A stretch of DNA of 64,000 nt, from the NCBI GenBank assembly GCA_934622035.1, contig CAKTVG010000004.1, forward strand, positions 1 to 64,000, read 5' to 3'. This document shows positions 7,743-16,700 of the stretch, piece by piece. Numbering within the stretch: the stretch's first letter is position 1; the number at the start of each line of letters is the position of its first letter. The notes beneath the pieces are model-generated. The model searched no databases, was not told the DNA's origin, and saw only the letters and a list, made by a program, of their open reading frames with translations. Source of the stretch: an uncultured Oscillospiraceae bacterium. GTDB lineage: Bacteria; Bacillota; Clostridia; Oscillospirales; Oscillospiraceae. The translations under genes and the position numbers were made by a program.

Positions 7743-9058
7743 CGGAAGTAAAGGTAATCGGCGCCGGCCTTGCGGGGAGCGAGGCGGCATGGCAGCTGGC
7801 ACAGCGCGGCTTTGCGGTGAAGCTCTATGAGATGAAGCCGGAGAAAATGTCCCCGGCGCACCACTGCGCTGATTTTGCGGAGCTGGTCTGCTCCAACTCC
7901 CTGCGCGGCGACCGGCTGGAAAACGCGGTTGGCCTGCTCAAGGAGGAGTTGCGCCGTGTGGACAGCCTGATCCTCTCCTGCGCGGATGCGACGCGTGTAG
8001 AGGCGGGCGGCTGCCTTGCCGTGGATCGCTACGGCTTTTCCGCTATGGTAACCAGGCGGCTGCGCGAGCATCCGAATGTGGAGGTGATCCCCGGAGAGGT
8101 GACGGAGATTCCGGCAGGACCGGTGATCATCGCCACGGGCCCGCTGACCTCGGACGCCATGGCTGACGCCATCCACGCCTATTTCGGCAACGCGGATTAT
8201 CTGCACTTCTTTGACGCGGCTGCGCCGCTTGTGACGCTGGAGTCCATCGATATGGATAAGGCGTGGCGCGCCTCTCGCTACGACCGCGGCAGCGCGGACT
8301 ATATCAACTGTGCGATGGATAAGGAGGAATACCTCGCCTTTGTGCAGGCGCTTGCGACCGCCGAGGAGGCGGAGGTGCATGGCTTTGAGGATAAAAATGT
8401 CTTTGAGGGCTGCATGCCCGTTGAGGTCATGGCGCGGCGCGGCGTGGATACCCTGCGTTACGGCCCGATGAAGCCGGTCGGCCTGCGCGATCCGAAGACG
8501 GGGAAGGAGGCCTATGCCGTCGTGCAGCTACGGCAGGACAACGCCGCGGGCAATATCTACAATCTTGTCGGTTTCCAGACGCATCTGCGCTTCCCGGAGC
8601 AGAAGCGTGTGTTTTCCATGATCCCTGCGCTGCGCAATGCGGAATATGTCCGCTACGGCGTGATGCACCGCAACACCTTCCTCAATTCGCCGCAGCTGCT
8701 TGATGCGACCTTCGCAAACCGCGCTGATCCGCTTGTCGCCTTTGCCGGGCAGATGACCGGCGTGGAGGGCTATGTCGAATCCTGCGCCTCCGGCTATCTG
8801 GCGGCGGTCAGCATGGCGGCACGCCTGCGCGGCGAGACGCCGCCGGACTTCGGCACGGAGACGGCCATCGGCGCGCTGGGACACTACATCAGCGAAGGCT
8901 CCATCGGCAATTTCCAGCCGATGAACATCAATTTCGGAATCATTGCTCCGCTCGATCAACGCGTCCGGGGCAAGGCAAATAAGAATCTGGCGATTGCAAA
9001 CCGTGCGCTTGCACGTGTGGATGCGATTGCCGCAAATATGGGAGGGAATCAGGCATGA
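7739..9058 (+). CDS. trmFO: Folate/FAD-dependent tRNA (uracil-54-C5)-methyltransferase
   Basis: A 439-residue flavoprotein that makes ribothymidine at tRNA position 54 with methylene-tetrahydrofolate as carbon donor. The dinucleotide-binding motif GAGLAGSEAAWQLAQRG opens the protein. The family segments CSNSLRG, EAGGCLAVDR and GQMTGVEGYVESCASGY are present, as is the C-terminal PMNINFGI stretch. Length is typical of the family. It is translationally coupled by ATGA overlaps to topA upstream and plsX downstream, the common topA-trmFO order in Firmicutes. Confidence 0.95.
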   Translation: MTEVKVIGAGLAGSEAAWQLAQRGFAVKLYEMKPEKMSPAHHCADFAELVCSNSLRGDRLENAVGLLKEELRRVDSLILSCADATRVEAGGCLAVDRYGFSAMVTRRLREHPNVEVIPGEVTEIPAGPVIIATGPLTSDAMADAIHAYFGNADYLHFFDAAAPLVTLESIDMDKAWRASRYDRGSADYINCAMDKEEYLAFVQALATAEEAEVHGFEDKNVFEGCMPVEVMARRGVDTLRYGPMKPVGLRDPKTGKEAYAVVQLRQDNAAGNIYNLVGFQTHLRFPEQKRVFSMIPALRNAEYVRYGVMHRNTFLNSPQLLDATFANRADPLVAFAGQMTGVEGYVESCASGYLAAVSMAARLRGETPPDFGTETAIGALGHYISEGSIGNFQPMNINFGIIAPLDQRVRGKANKNLAIANRALARVDAIAANMGGNQA

Positions 9059-10083
9059 GAATCATCATTGACGCAATGGGCGGCGACAATGCGCCCGACG
9101 AGATCGTTCTTGGCGCGGTACAGGCTGCAAAGGAATTTCAGACCGAAATTGTCCTTGTCGGCCGCGGAGAGGACATCCTGCGCGGCATGAAGGCCAACGG
9201 CCTGGATACGCTCCCCGAGGGCGTGGAAATTGCCAATGCCGAGGATATGGTCGATATGCACGACGACCCGACGCAGGTCGTGCAGCAGCATAAGAATTCC
9301 TCCATGGTTGTCGGCCTGAAAATGCTGGCTGACGGCGCAGGCGATGCCTTCATTTCCGCGGGCAACACCGGCGCGCTGCTGACGGCAGGAACGCTCCTGG
9401 TCAAGCGCATCCGCGGCATCCGCCGCGCAGCCTTTGCACCGCTTTTCCCGACGAAAGCGGTTCTGATCGACGCGGGCGCAAACGCGGAGTGCACACCGGA
9501 ATTTTTGATGCAGTTTGGCTGCATGGGCTCGCTCTATGCGCAGAAGGCGCTGGGCATCGCCAAGCCCCGCGTTGCCCTCCTGAACAACGGCACCGAGGAC
9601 AGCAAGGGCGACGAGCTGCATAAGCAGGCCTATGTGCTGCTGAAAAAGGCGGATGAAAACGGCCTGATTCACTTTGCGGGCAACATCGAGGGCCGCAACG
9701 TTCTTCTGGGCGAGGCGGACGTGATCGTAGCCGACGGCTTCTCCGGCAACGTCCTGCTCAAGAGCATCGAGGGCACGGCGATTTTCATGTCCGGTATGAT
9801 GAAGAAAATGTTCAAACGGAATCTCTTTTCCAAGCTGGGCTATCTGCTGTGCAAGCCCGGCGTGAAGGAGATCAAGAAGATGATGGACTATCGCGAGACG
9901 GGCGGCTCCGTGCTGGTCGGCCTGAATAAGCCGGTCATCAAGGCGCACGGCTCCTCGGACGCGCGTGCGATCCGCGGCGCGGTGAAGCAGGCGATTGAGG
10001 CGGCGAGCAGCGGCTTCTGCGAGGAAATTCGCGCGAACATTTCCACCATGTCCCTGCCGCGGGAGGCGAGCCATGCGGACTGA
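9055..10083 (+). CDS. plsX: Phosphate acyltransferase PlsX
   Basis: A 342-residue enzyme that converts acyl-ACP to acyl-phosphate, the donor for the first step of phospholipid synthesis (with PlsY). The family start IIIDAMGGDNAPDEIVLGA and the segments GNTGALLTAG and GFSGNVLLKSIEG are clear. It overlaps trmFO by ATGA and rnc by 11 bases. In many Firmicutes fabD, fabG and acpP separate plsX from rnc; here they are absent, so acyl carrier protein must be encoded elsewhere. Confidence 0.96.
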   Translation: MRIIIDAMGGDNAPDEIVLGAVQAAKEFQTEIVLVGRGEDILRGMKANGLDTLPEGVEIANAEDMVDMHDDPTQVVQQHKNSSMVVGLKMLADGAGDAFISAGNTGALLTAGTLLVKRIRGIRRAAFAPLFPTKAVLIDAGANAECTPEFLMQFGCMGSLYAQKALGIAKPRVALLNNGTEDSKGDELHKQAYVLLKKADENGLIHFAGNIEGRNVLLGEADVIVADGFSGNVLLKSIEGTAIFMSGMMKKMFKRNLFSKLGYLLCKPGVKEIKKMMDYRETGGSVLVGLNKPVIKAHGSSDARAIRGAVKQAIEAASSGFCEEIRANISTMSLPREASHAD

Positions 10084-10759
10084 ACTGGAGCGCGCGCTCG
10101 GCTACGAGTACAAAAACCGCGAGCTGCTGCGGCTGGCGCTGTCGCACACCTCCTATGCCAACGAGATTTATAAGGACGCGTTTCAGAGCTACGAGCGGCT
10201 GGAATTTCTGGGCGACTCCATTCTGGGCTTTGTCACGGCGGACTATCTCTACCGCACCTTCCCGGACAAGCTGGAGGGCGAACTGTCGCGCATCCGCGCG
10301 GAGCTGGTGTGCGAGAAGAATCTGGCCATCGTCGCCGAGAAGCTGTCGCTGGGCGAATATCTTTTGCTTGGCAACGGCGAGGAGCAGACCGGCGGCCGCC
10401 GCCGGGCGAGCATTACCTCGGACGTGGTCGAGGCGCTCATTGCCGCGGCCTATCTGGACGGCGGCTTCGAGGCGGCGAAGCGCATCGTGCAGCAGCATGT
10501 CCTGACGCTGCTGGCCGAGGCGGAAAAAACGCACGATTACAAGACGGAGCTTCAGGAGCTGGTGCAGCGGAAGAAAGAGCAGCACCTGACCTATGAGCTG
10601 ACTGGTGAGAGTGGCCCGGATCACTGCAAGGAATTCACCGTTCAAGTCTCTTTAAACGGCACACCGGTCGGCAGCGGCAACGGCACGAGCAAGAAGCGCG
10701 CCGAACAGGCCGCAGCCATGCAGGCAATCGCCAAATTGTTCCCAAAAGAAGGAAAATAG
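10073..10759 (+). CDS. rnc: Ribonuclease III
   Basis: A 228-residue double-strand-specific endonuclease that matures rRNA precursors and regulates mRNAs. The signature ERLEFLGDS is at about residues 41-49, and DVVEALIAAAYLDGG holds the second pair of acidic catalytic residues. The C-terminal dsRNA-binding domain covers about 158-225 and ends GNGTSKKRAEQAAAMQAIAKL. ATG 10073 is preferred because GGGAGG lies eight bases before it and the protein then begins at the family position; a longer upstream reading gives only an arginine-rich extension. It is the last gene of the run, directly before a strong terminator. Confidence 0.95.
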   Translation: MRTELERALGYEYKNRELLRLALSHTSYANEIYKDAFQSYERLEFLGDSILGFVTADYLYRTFPDKLEGELSRIRAELVCEKNLAIVAEKLSLGEYLLLGNGEEQTGGRRRASITSDVVEALIAAAYLDGGFEAAKRIVQQHVLTLLAEAEKTHDYKTELQELVQRKKEQHLTYELTGESGPDHCKEFTVQVSLNGTPVGSGNGTSKKRAEQAAAMQAIAKLFPKEGK

Positions 10760-10763
10760 GAGA

Positions 10764-10806
10764 AATCACCGTGGTTTTTGCGACAAAAACCACGGTGATT
10801 TTTTTG
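10764..10806 (+). terminator. Strong terminator after rnc
   Basis: A 16-bp perfect stem (10764-10779 with 10785-10800; core AATCACCGTGG) is followed by a run of T. It closes the operon before the accessory island. Confidence 0.9.
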
Positions 10807-10845
10807 TGCAGTTTGCTAAATTTCAAAAAGCTGCTTTTCCATACA

Positions 10846-10874
10846 TTGACATGATAATTTCAATACGGTATACT
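10846..10874 (+). promoter_or_regulatory. Consensus promoter of the exported-protein island
   Basis: TTGACA (10846-10851), exactly 17 bases, then TATACT (10869-10874). The first gene starts at 10982, leaving a leader of about 100 bases that contains a GGGGAGGTGA stretch at 10910-10919 with no evident gene behind it. Confidence 0.8.
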
Positions 10875-10981
10875 GAGTTTGTACACAGCACAGGCTCTAT
10901 CAATGCAAGGGGAGGTGATCGCGGCCGCTTTTCTGTCCGGTTCGTGTTGTTGGTTTTCGTCCGAAAGAAAGAGGTGTTCTT

Positions 10982-12016
10982 ATGAAAATGAAAAAACTGG
11001 TTTGTATGCATCTCCTTCTCATTTTTACCGTCCTTGTGGTCTCTGTCCCCGGCGCCGCCGCCGAACCTGCGGAGGATGCGTCCGTTGTGCCGGTTACGCA
11101 TTATGAGTATCCGATCACGACCGATTCCCCTGACTGGTTCAATTACACTGTCCTCGAAAAAGTCGAGATGCTCCGAATCCCCGATGAGATTCTTGATCGT
11201 ATGACAGATGAAGCGCTTGTTACTGCAATTGCTGAATACCCTTATCTTGTCGATCTTGGAGTCTATGGCTCTATTGATGAGAGTGTCCCAATTTGTTGTG
11301 AATACTTCAGCGCGCTAAATGAGTTGCTTTCTCGTGATACTGCACAGCAGGCGATGTCGACGTATGGTTTACAAGTGGTTGAAAACGCCGCCCAATTGGC
11401 ATCAGCTGACAATGATGATCTTGATAATGTCTTTACTGCGTACAAAATGGGTGAGTTAATTAACTATTTGTGCGATAATTTCAGTGTCGAAGTTACCTTT
11501 GATGAAATAGCGGGAACGTATGGAACTTTAGCTACGGTATATACTCCCTAAGGTTCCGCTGTTGCATGTGAGATTCGCTCTGAAGGGCACACAACACAGC
11601 AACATGCAGCGGATGATGCAAGAACTGTTAAGACATACAATGTAACGCTGGTAAGTTCGGGCACTTGTAAGTATAATTGTCACTCATATGCTTGGTACAG
11701 CCGTTCGACTTCTAACATTTATCGGATTTATAATCCTACGCCGTATATGTCTGATGGCAGCTATCGTCGCATTTTTACAGGAGCCACTGCCACAACATAT
11801 ATGGATACAGGCATTTCTGCTGGAGATATAGTATACTATGGGAATGATGGCTCACACTCGGCCGTCATCAGCGGAAGTCCGTCGCCAAGCAGTAATCCGC
11901 TTATTTATGCTAACTGTATTTCAAAGTGAGGCGACTATGGCGTATTTCGGCATACATTAGGGAATGTGCCTGCTGGATATACAACAAATACTGCGGTTGT
12001 TTGGAGATTGAATTAA
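10982..12016 (+). pseudogene. Exported protein with helical domain and Cys/His peptidase-like domain, interrupted by two in-frame stops
   Basis: A 344-codon reading frame with a signal peptide (residues 1-27, cut after GAAA) that stays in one frame throughout but meets TAA at 11549-11551 and TGA at 11927-11929. Residues 61-165 form a helical domain that recurs in the next two genes (LVDLGVYGSIDE, YFSALNELLSRDTA). After the TAA the frame continues with GTCKYNCHSYAWYS and GSHSAVISG, a Cys-then-His pattern like papain-fold amidases or peptidases (CHAP or NlpC type). After the TGA it ends with about 28 residues, GDYGVFRHTLGNVPAG. The residues replaced look like Lys (TPKGS) and Trp (SKWGD). The region is more A+T-rich than its neighbours. 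As written only the first 189 residues are made. Decay is the simplest reading; readthrough is not excluded. Confidence 0.7.
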
Positions 12017-12055
12017 TCAAATTATTAACTGCATATCTGTTGTAATTATAGTGTT

Positions 12056-12085
12056 TTGAAATAACTTATAACAGATTGTTATAGC
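12056..12085 (+). promoter_or_regulatory. Possible promoter before the second island gene
   Basis: TTGAAA (12056-12061), an 18-base spacer and TATAGC (12080-12085), in an A+T-rich gap. It would allow the two intact-start lipoprotein genes to be expressed without the first gene. Confidence 0.35.
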
Positions 12086-12099
12086 GCCATACTGCTGTG

Positions 12100-12133
12100 T
12101 GCACATACCCTTGCGATTGCAAGGGTATGTGCA
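12100..12133. repeat. 15-bp perfect inverted repeat
   Basis: TGCACATACCCTTGC (12100-12114) and its exact complement (12119-12133) flank a GATT loop. Neither strand has a T-run after it, so it is not a textbook terminator. It lies between the interrupted gene and the intact lipoprotein gene, and could be an mRNA processing or stability hairpin or a protein-binding site. Confidence 0.75.
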
Positions 12134-12180
12134 TGTAAAGCAGACTGAGTCAAATCCAAACAGAAAGGAGCACTGTTCAA

Positions 12181-12684
12181 ATGAAAAAGCTGCTCTTGTT
12201 TTTCCTTTGCGCCGTCCTGCTGACCTCCTGTGCGCGGCCTTCTGCGGCGGCTGCGCTGCCGGGAGAAACGATTCAGAGCGTCACGCAGACGCCGGAGCTG
12301 ATGGAGGGTCCCTATGCGCTTCACTCCGATAAAGCGCTGATCGACGAGCTGATGGCCTATTATCATCTGGTTGACCTCTATGCCTACGGTACGTTTGATG
12401 ATGGAATCGAGACTTGCCGCACCTATGTTGCAGTGCTCGATGAGCTTCTAAAGCGTGAAACGGCACCCTGGGCCTTCAAGACCTATGGCATCGAGCTTCT
12501 GAAGTCCTATATTCAGGCGGCCTCAGAGGATCGGGAGCTGGATATACAATTCGAGATCATTACACTTGTGAAGCTGATCAATTATTTCTACGACGATTTC
12601 TATGTGAAAACGACCTACAAATGGCGCAGCAATACCTATAAGCTCTACGTCGGTGATGCCAGCGCGGAGAATATTCCGCGCTGA
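12181..12684 (+). CDS. Lipoprotein with the island's helical domain
   Basis: A 167-residue lipoprotein. The signal peptide ends in LLTSC with the lipidated Cys17. Residues 52-140 match the helical domain of the gene before (LVDLYAYGTFDDGIE, YVAVLDELLKRETAPWAFKTYGIELL, LVKLINYFYDDF). The last 25 residues (TYKWRSNTYKLYVG) match the start of the linker in the first gene, and the frame stops there, so this copy lacks the peptidase-like domain. I do not recognise a named family. It probably sits on the outer face of the membrane. Its G+C content is closer to the rest of the window than that of the first gene. Confidence 0.8.
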   Translation: MKKLLLFFLCAVLLTSCARPSAAAALPGETIQSVTQTPELMEGPYALHSDKALIDELMAYYHLVDLYAYGTFDDGIETCRTYVAVLDELLKRETAPWAFKTYGIELLKSYIQAASEDRELDIQFEIITLVKLINYFYDDFYVKTTYKWRSNTYKLYVGDASAENIPR

Positions 12685-12722
12685 CACGGTAACGCTGTGC
12701 AGTCGAAAAGGAGTGTTGCCCG

Positions 12723-13664
12723 ATGAAAAAACTGCTTGCCCTTCTTCTCTGCGCAGCGCTGGCCGTTTCGTTCGGCGCCTGCGCCAAGACGCCGGTGCCG
12801 GCGCCGTCTGCGGAATCGAGTACCGCCGCGCCGGAATCTACCGCGCCGCCGACAGAGGAGACAGCCGCAGAGCCGTCCTATTATTGGGACGTGAATGCGG
12901 AGTGAGATTATTTTCATGGATTGCTTTCCGAATACCAGACAAAATCCGTCATGGAGCTGCTGGAAGAGGCGTTCACGATCGGTTGCTTTGACAGCTGGGG
13001 AACGAGCGGCGACCCTTCGGACTATTCCATCTGGGGTCTGGTTCGCCTGAGCGAGGAATACCCCGTGCTGCGTTTTCTGCTCGGCTGGCAGCATGCCGTT
13101 CAGGAGATTCGGGAAAACGGTCCGGCGCTGGTCGAAAAGTATCTTGCAATGGACGAACCGCCGGTCGGACTGCGCGGTCTGGCGGACACGATTTACCTGA
13201 TTTTCTGCCCGGACATGCAATATCCTGAGGCGCTTTACGCCCTCCCGCAGCCGCAGGCAAACGAAGAAAAACAGGCCGACCTCTGGGGGCAAGAAACGGA
13301 GCGGGACGTCTTTGCTGAAATTGCCGCGCAATATGTGCAGTATTCGGATATCGAGCTGCTGGAAATGGCCTTCTACGAGGGCGCCTTCAAGGAATGGGGC
13401 GTGAGCAGCGCGTTTGAAAGCTACGGCATTTGGGGTCTGGTCCGCAGAGCGGAGCAGTGCCCGCCGCTGAAGGCCCTACTTGGGCGGCAAAGCGCCGTGA
13501 TGAGCATTCGGGAATATGGCCCGGCGCTGGTCGAACGCCTCGCCGCATTGGAGGCGGCAGGGGAGCTGGATGACGTTCCTATTTTATCAATGTGGGGAAT
13601 TTCGGACAGCGTTTATCTGATTTTCTGCCCCGATTTGCCGCGCCCAAAGGACAGATACATTTGA
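12723..13664 (+). pseudogene. Lipoprotein with two copies of the helical domain, interrupted by one in-frame TGA
   Basis: The frame begins with a lipoprotein signal ending FGAC (Cys20), then a Pro/Ala/Thr/Glu-rich linker. TGA falls at codon 61 (12903-12905), and the same frame continues without shift to 13662. Past the stop lie two tandem repeats of about 100 residues. Each has an LLEEAF or LLEMAF start, an IWGLVR segment, an I+E+GPALVE segment (IRENGPALVE; IREYGPALVE) and ends D+(I/V)YLIFCPD. They match the domain in the two genes upstream. A tryptophan (TGG to TGA) would fit NAE-DYFHG. Either the gene is recently inactivated, or the stop is sometimes read through. A restart at TTG 12921 would lose the signal peptide. 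Confidence 0.65.
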
Positions 13665-13669
13665 GCTTT

Positions 13670-13701
13670 ACCGCCGCCTGTGCATGCAGACGGCGGTTTT
13701 T
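13670..13701 (+). terminator. Terminator closing the island
   Basis: ACCGCCG (13670-13676) pairs with CGGCGGT (13691-13697), followed by TTTTG and a further T-run at 13704-13709. Confidence 0.75.
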
Positions 13702-13733
13702 GCATTTTTACCCCGCGGAAAGGACGCGTGGCC

Positions 13734-13762
13734 TTGCATTTTTCCTCGCCCTGTGCTAAAAT
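13734..13762 (+). promoter_or_regulatory. Promoter of the smc operon
   Basis: TTGCAT (13734-13739), 17 bases, TAAAAT (13757-13762), about 30 bases before the smc start. Confidence 0.65.
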
Positions 13763-13793
13763 ATGACGATAATACAATAGGGGTATTGTGCAG

Positions 13794-16700
13794 ATGTATC
13801 TGAGACAGCTTGAGATTCAGGGCTTCAAATCCTTTCCGGATAAAACAACCGTTACCTTCGGCCATGACATCACCGCGATTGTCGGCCCGAACGGCAGCGG
13901 AAAATCGAATATTTCCGACGCCATTCGCTGGGTCATGGGCGAGCAGAACTCCCGTTCCCTGCGCGGGCAGAAAATGGAGGACGTCATCTTCGGCGGTACG
14001 CAGAAGCGCGGGCCGGTTGGCTTTGCGGAGGCAACGCTGACGCTGGACAATACCGACCGCTCCTTGAAGTACGACGCCGACGAGCTGATGATCACCCGGC
14101 GCTACTACCGCTCCGGCGAGAGTGAGTACTACATCAACAAGCAAAGCGTTCGCCTGCGCGACATCAACGAGCTGTTCATGGACACCGGCCTTGGCCGCGA
14201 GGGCTATTCCAACATCAGCCAGGGCAGAATCGACGAGATCCTTTCCCTGAAAAGCACCGACCGCCGCGAGATCTTTGAGGAGGCAGCCGGTATCTCCAAA
14301 TACCGCCACCGCAAGGAGGAGACGGAGCGCCGCCTGGCCAACACGCAGGACAATCTGATGCGCATCGGCGATAAAATCTCAGAGCTGGAGCTTCAAGTCG
14401 AGCCGCTGCGCCAGCAGGCGGACAAGGCGCAGAAATATCTGACCCTGCGCGAGGAGCTCAAGGGCGTGGAGGTCGCAGTGTTCCTGCAAAACCTCGAGCG
14501 CCTGAGCGCGACGGCCCGCAAGGCCGAGGAGGATTACAATTCCGCGGCGTTTATCCTACAAAGCGAGCACGACGCGCTCGACCAGCTCTATGTCACCTCG
14601 GAAACGCTGACCTTCGACCTGCACAACCGCGATATGCAGACCGACCAGCTGCGTGAGGCAATTTCCGGCATGGAGACGCAAACGCAGACCATGCGCGGCG
14701 AAATCGCCGTTTTGCAGAGCAATCAGGAAAACAGCCAGGCAAACATCCGCCGTGTGCAGCAGGAGCTGAGCGAGCAGGACAGCCGCAGCGGCGGCATTGC
14801 CGGACAGATTACTGCGCTGGAGGAGAGAATTCAGGAAATCAGACGGCTGCGCGAAGCGGCGCAGCAGGAGCTTTCGGACGCGGAGGCCGAGGGCCGGCGT
14901 CTGGCAGACTCCGCCGACGGCATTACCAAGCGCTATCTTACGCTCCGCAACGAGCAGGAGCAGCGCGTTGCAGACCTCTCCGGCAGCCAGGCCGACCTGG
15001 CCGCGCTCGAAGACGCCATGCGACAAAATGAGGAACGCCGCACGCAGGCACAGCAGGACTATGCCGCCGCCGCGCAGCGCCGCGAAGAGACAAACCGTCT
15101 GCTTGTGCAGAGCCGCAGTGCGCTGGAAACCGCACGCGAGGACGCGCAGGCGGCAAGAAATACCATCGAGGGCTATCGCCTGCGGGCGCAGACCCGTGCG
15201 CAGAAGCGCGACGGGCTGCAAAAGCAGGTGAGCGATACCTCAGCCGCTCTGGATGCGGCGAAGGCAAAGCTCCGCGTTTTTGAGGAGATGGAGCGCGAGT
15301 ACGAGGGCTTTTCCAAGGCGGTTCGCGTGGTGATGCAGGAGGGGCAGCGCGGCGCGCTGCGCGGGATCGAAGGCCCGGTCTCCAAGCTCATCCGCGTCGC
15401 GGACGAGTATGCCATTGCCATTGAAATCGCCCTCGGCAGCGCCATGCAGCAGATCATCGTTGCAGATGAGCAGGCGGCAAAGACTGCCATCAGCTATTTA
15501 AAGCGCTCCGACAGCGGCCGTGCGACCTTCCTGCCGGTCAGCGTCATCCGTTCCCGTCCGCTGAATGAGGCGGGGGTGGAGAATTCCCGCGGCTTTGTCG
15601 GCATTGCCTCCGATCTGGTCGATTGTGAGAAAAAATACACGGGCGTGATCGGCAGCCTGCTTGGCAGGACGGTCATTGCCGAGGATATGGATGCGGCAGT
15701 TGCCATTGCCAACCGTTTTGGCCATCGCTTCCGCATCGTCACCCTGGACGGGCAGGTCGTCAACGCGGGCGGTTCCATGACCGGCGGCTCTGTGTTCCGC
15801 AACGCGGGGATGCTCTCCCGCGCCAACGAGATCGAGCGCCTGCGCAAAAAGCGCGACGAGCTGACCGCTTCGATTGAGCGATTCCACGCTGAATTCACTG
15901 AGGCGGACCGCTTGGTCAAGCAAGTGGAGTTTGAGCTTTCCGCCGAGGAAGGGCGCCTGCGTTCTGCGGAGGACGAGGTTCTGCGCTTGCAGGGCGAGGA
16001 AAAACAGTACGCCGTGCTCTGCGGCGCGATTGATGATACGATTTTTTCGACGCAGGGCGAGCTTGCCTCACTGGACGCGCGTGCAAAAAGCGACGGCGAG
16101 CGCCGCAATAAGCTGACAGAGAAGATTTCCGGCCTTCGGCAGGCGATGGAGGCCGCTGCGCAGGAGCTGTCCGTTCTTTCCGATGGTCAGAGCGTCGCAG
16201 CAGAGCAGAGCAACCGCCTGTCCGAGCGGCTGACGGAGATCCGCATGCGCGCGGCCTCTCTGGATGCGGAAAAGACGACGGCACAGGATTCCATCCAGCG
16301 CCTGCGCGGTCTGGAGCAGGCAATGCGCGGCGACCATGCGCAGAAGCAGGCGCTTTTAAAAACCTATACCGACGGCCTTGCGGAGCTGGAGCAGAGAATC
16401 GCAGAACGCGAGCAGGCGCTTGCCGCGCAGACCACCGCAACGGACGCCAAGCGGGAGGAGCTGAAAACGGCGCTGGAGGAGCGGCGCAAGGTCGAGGAAC
16501 GCAAAACCGCGACCGAGAAGGAAGCGCAGAACAAAAACCGCGATATTCTGAACATGGAGCGCGAGAGCGCCCGTCTGGAGGCGAAAAAGTCTGCTGCCGA
16601 AATGGAGGAAAAGCAGATTATCGACAAGCTCTGGGAGAACTACGAGCTGACGCGCTCGACGGCGCCGCAGGCTGCCGCGCACATCGAGAGCCTACCGGCG

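Noticed and set aside
10918..10934. Shared CGCGGCCGCTTTTCT string with the region at 38387
   Set aside because: The 15-base match contains a NotI-type palindrome and is part of a terminator stem at one site but not at the other; no longer homology surrounds it, so chance is the likely cause.
11927..12905. Recoding of TGA as tryptophan or selenocysteine
   Set aside because: TGA is the normal stop of many genes in the window (for example trmFO, plsX and scpA), one of the three interruptions is TAA, and no SECIS-like hairpin directly follows the TGA codons.
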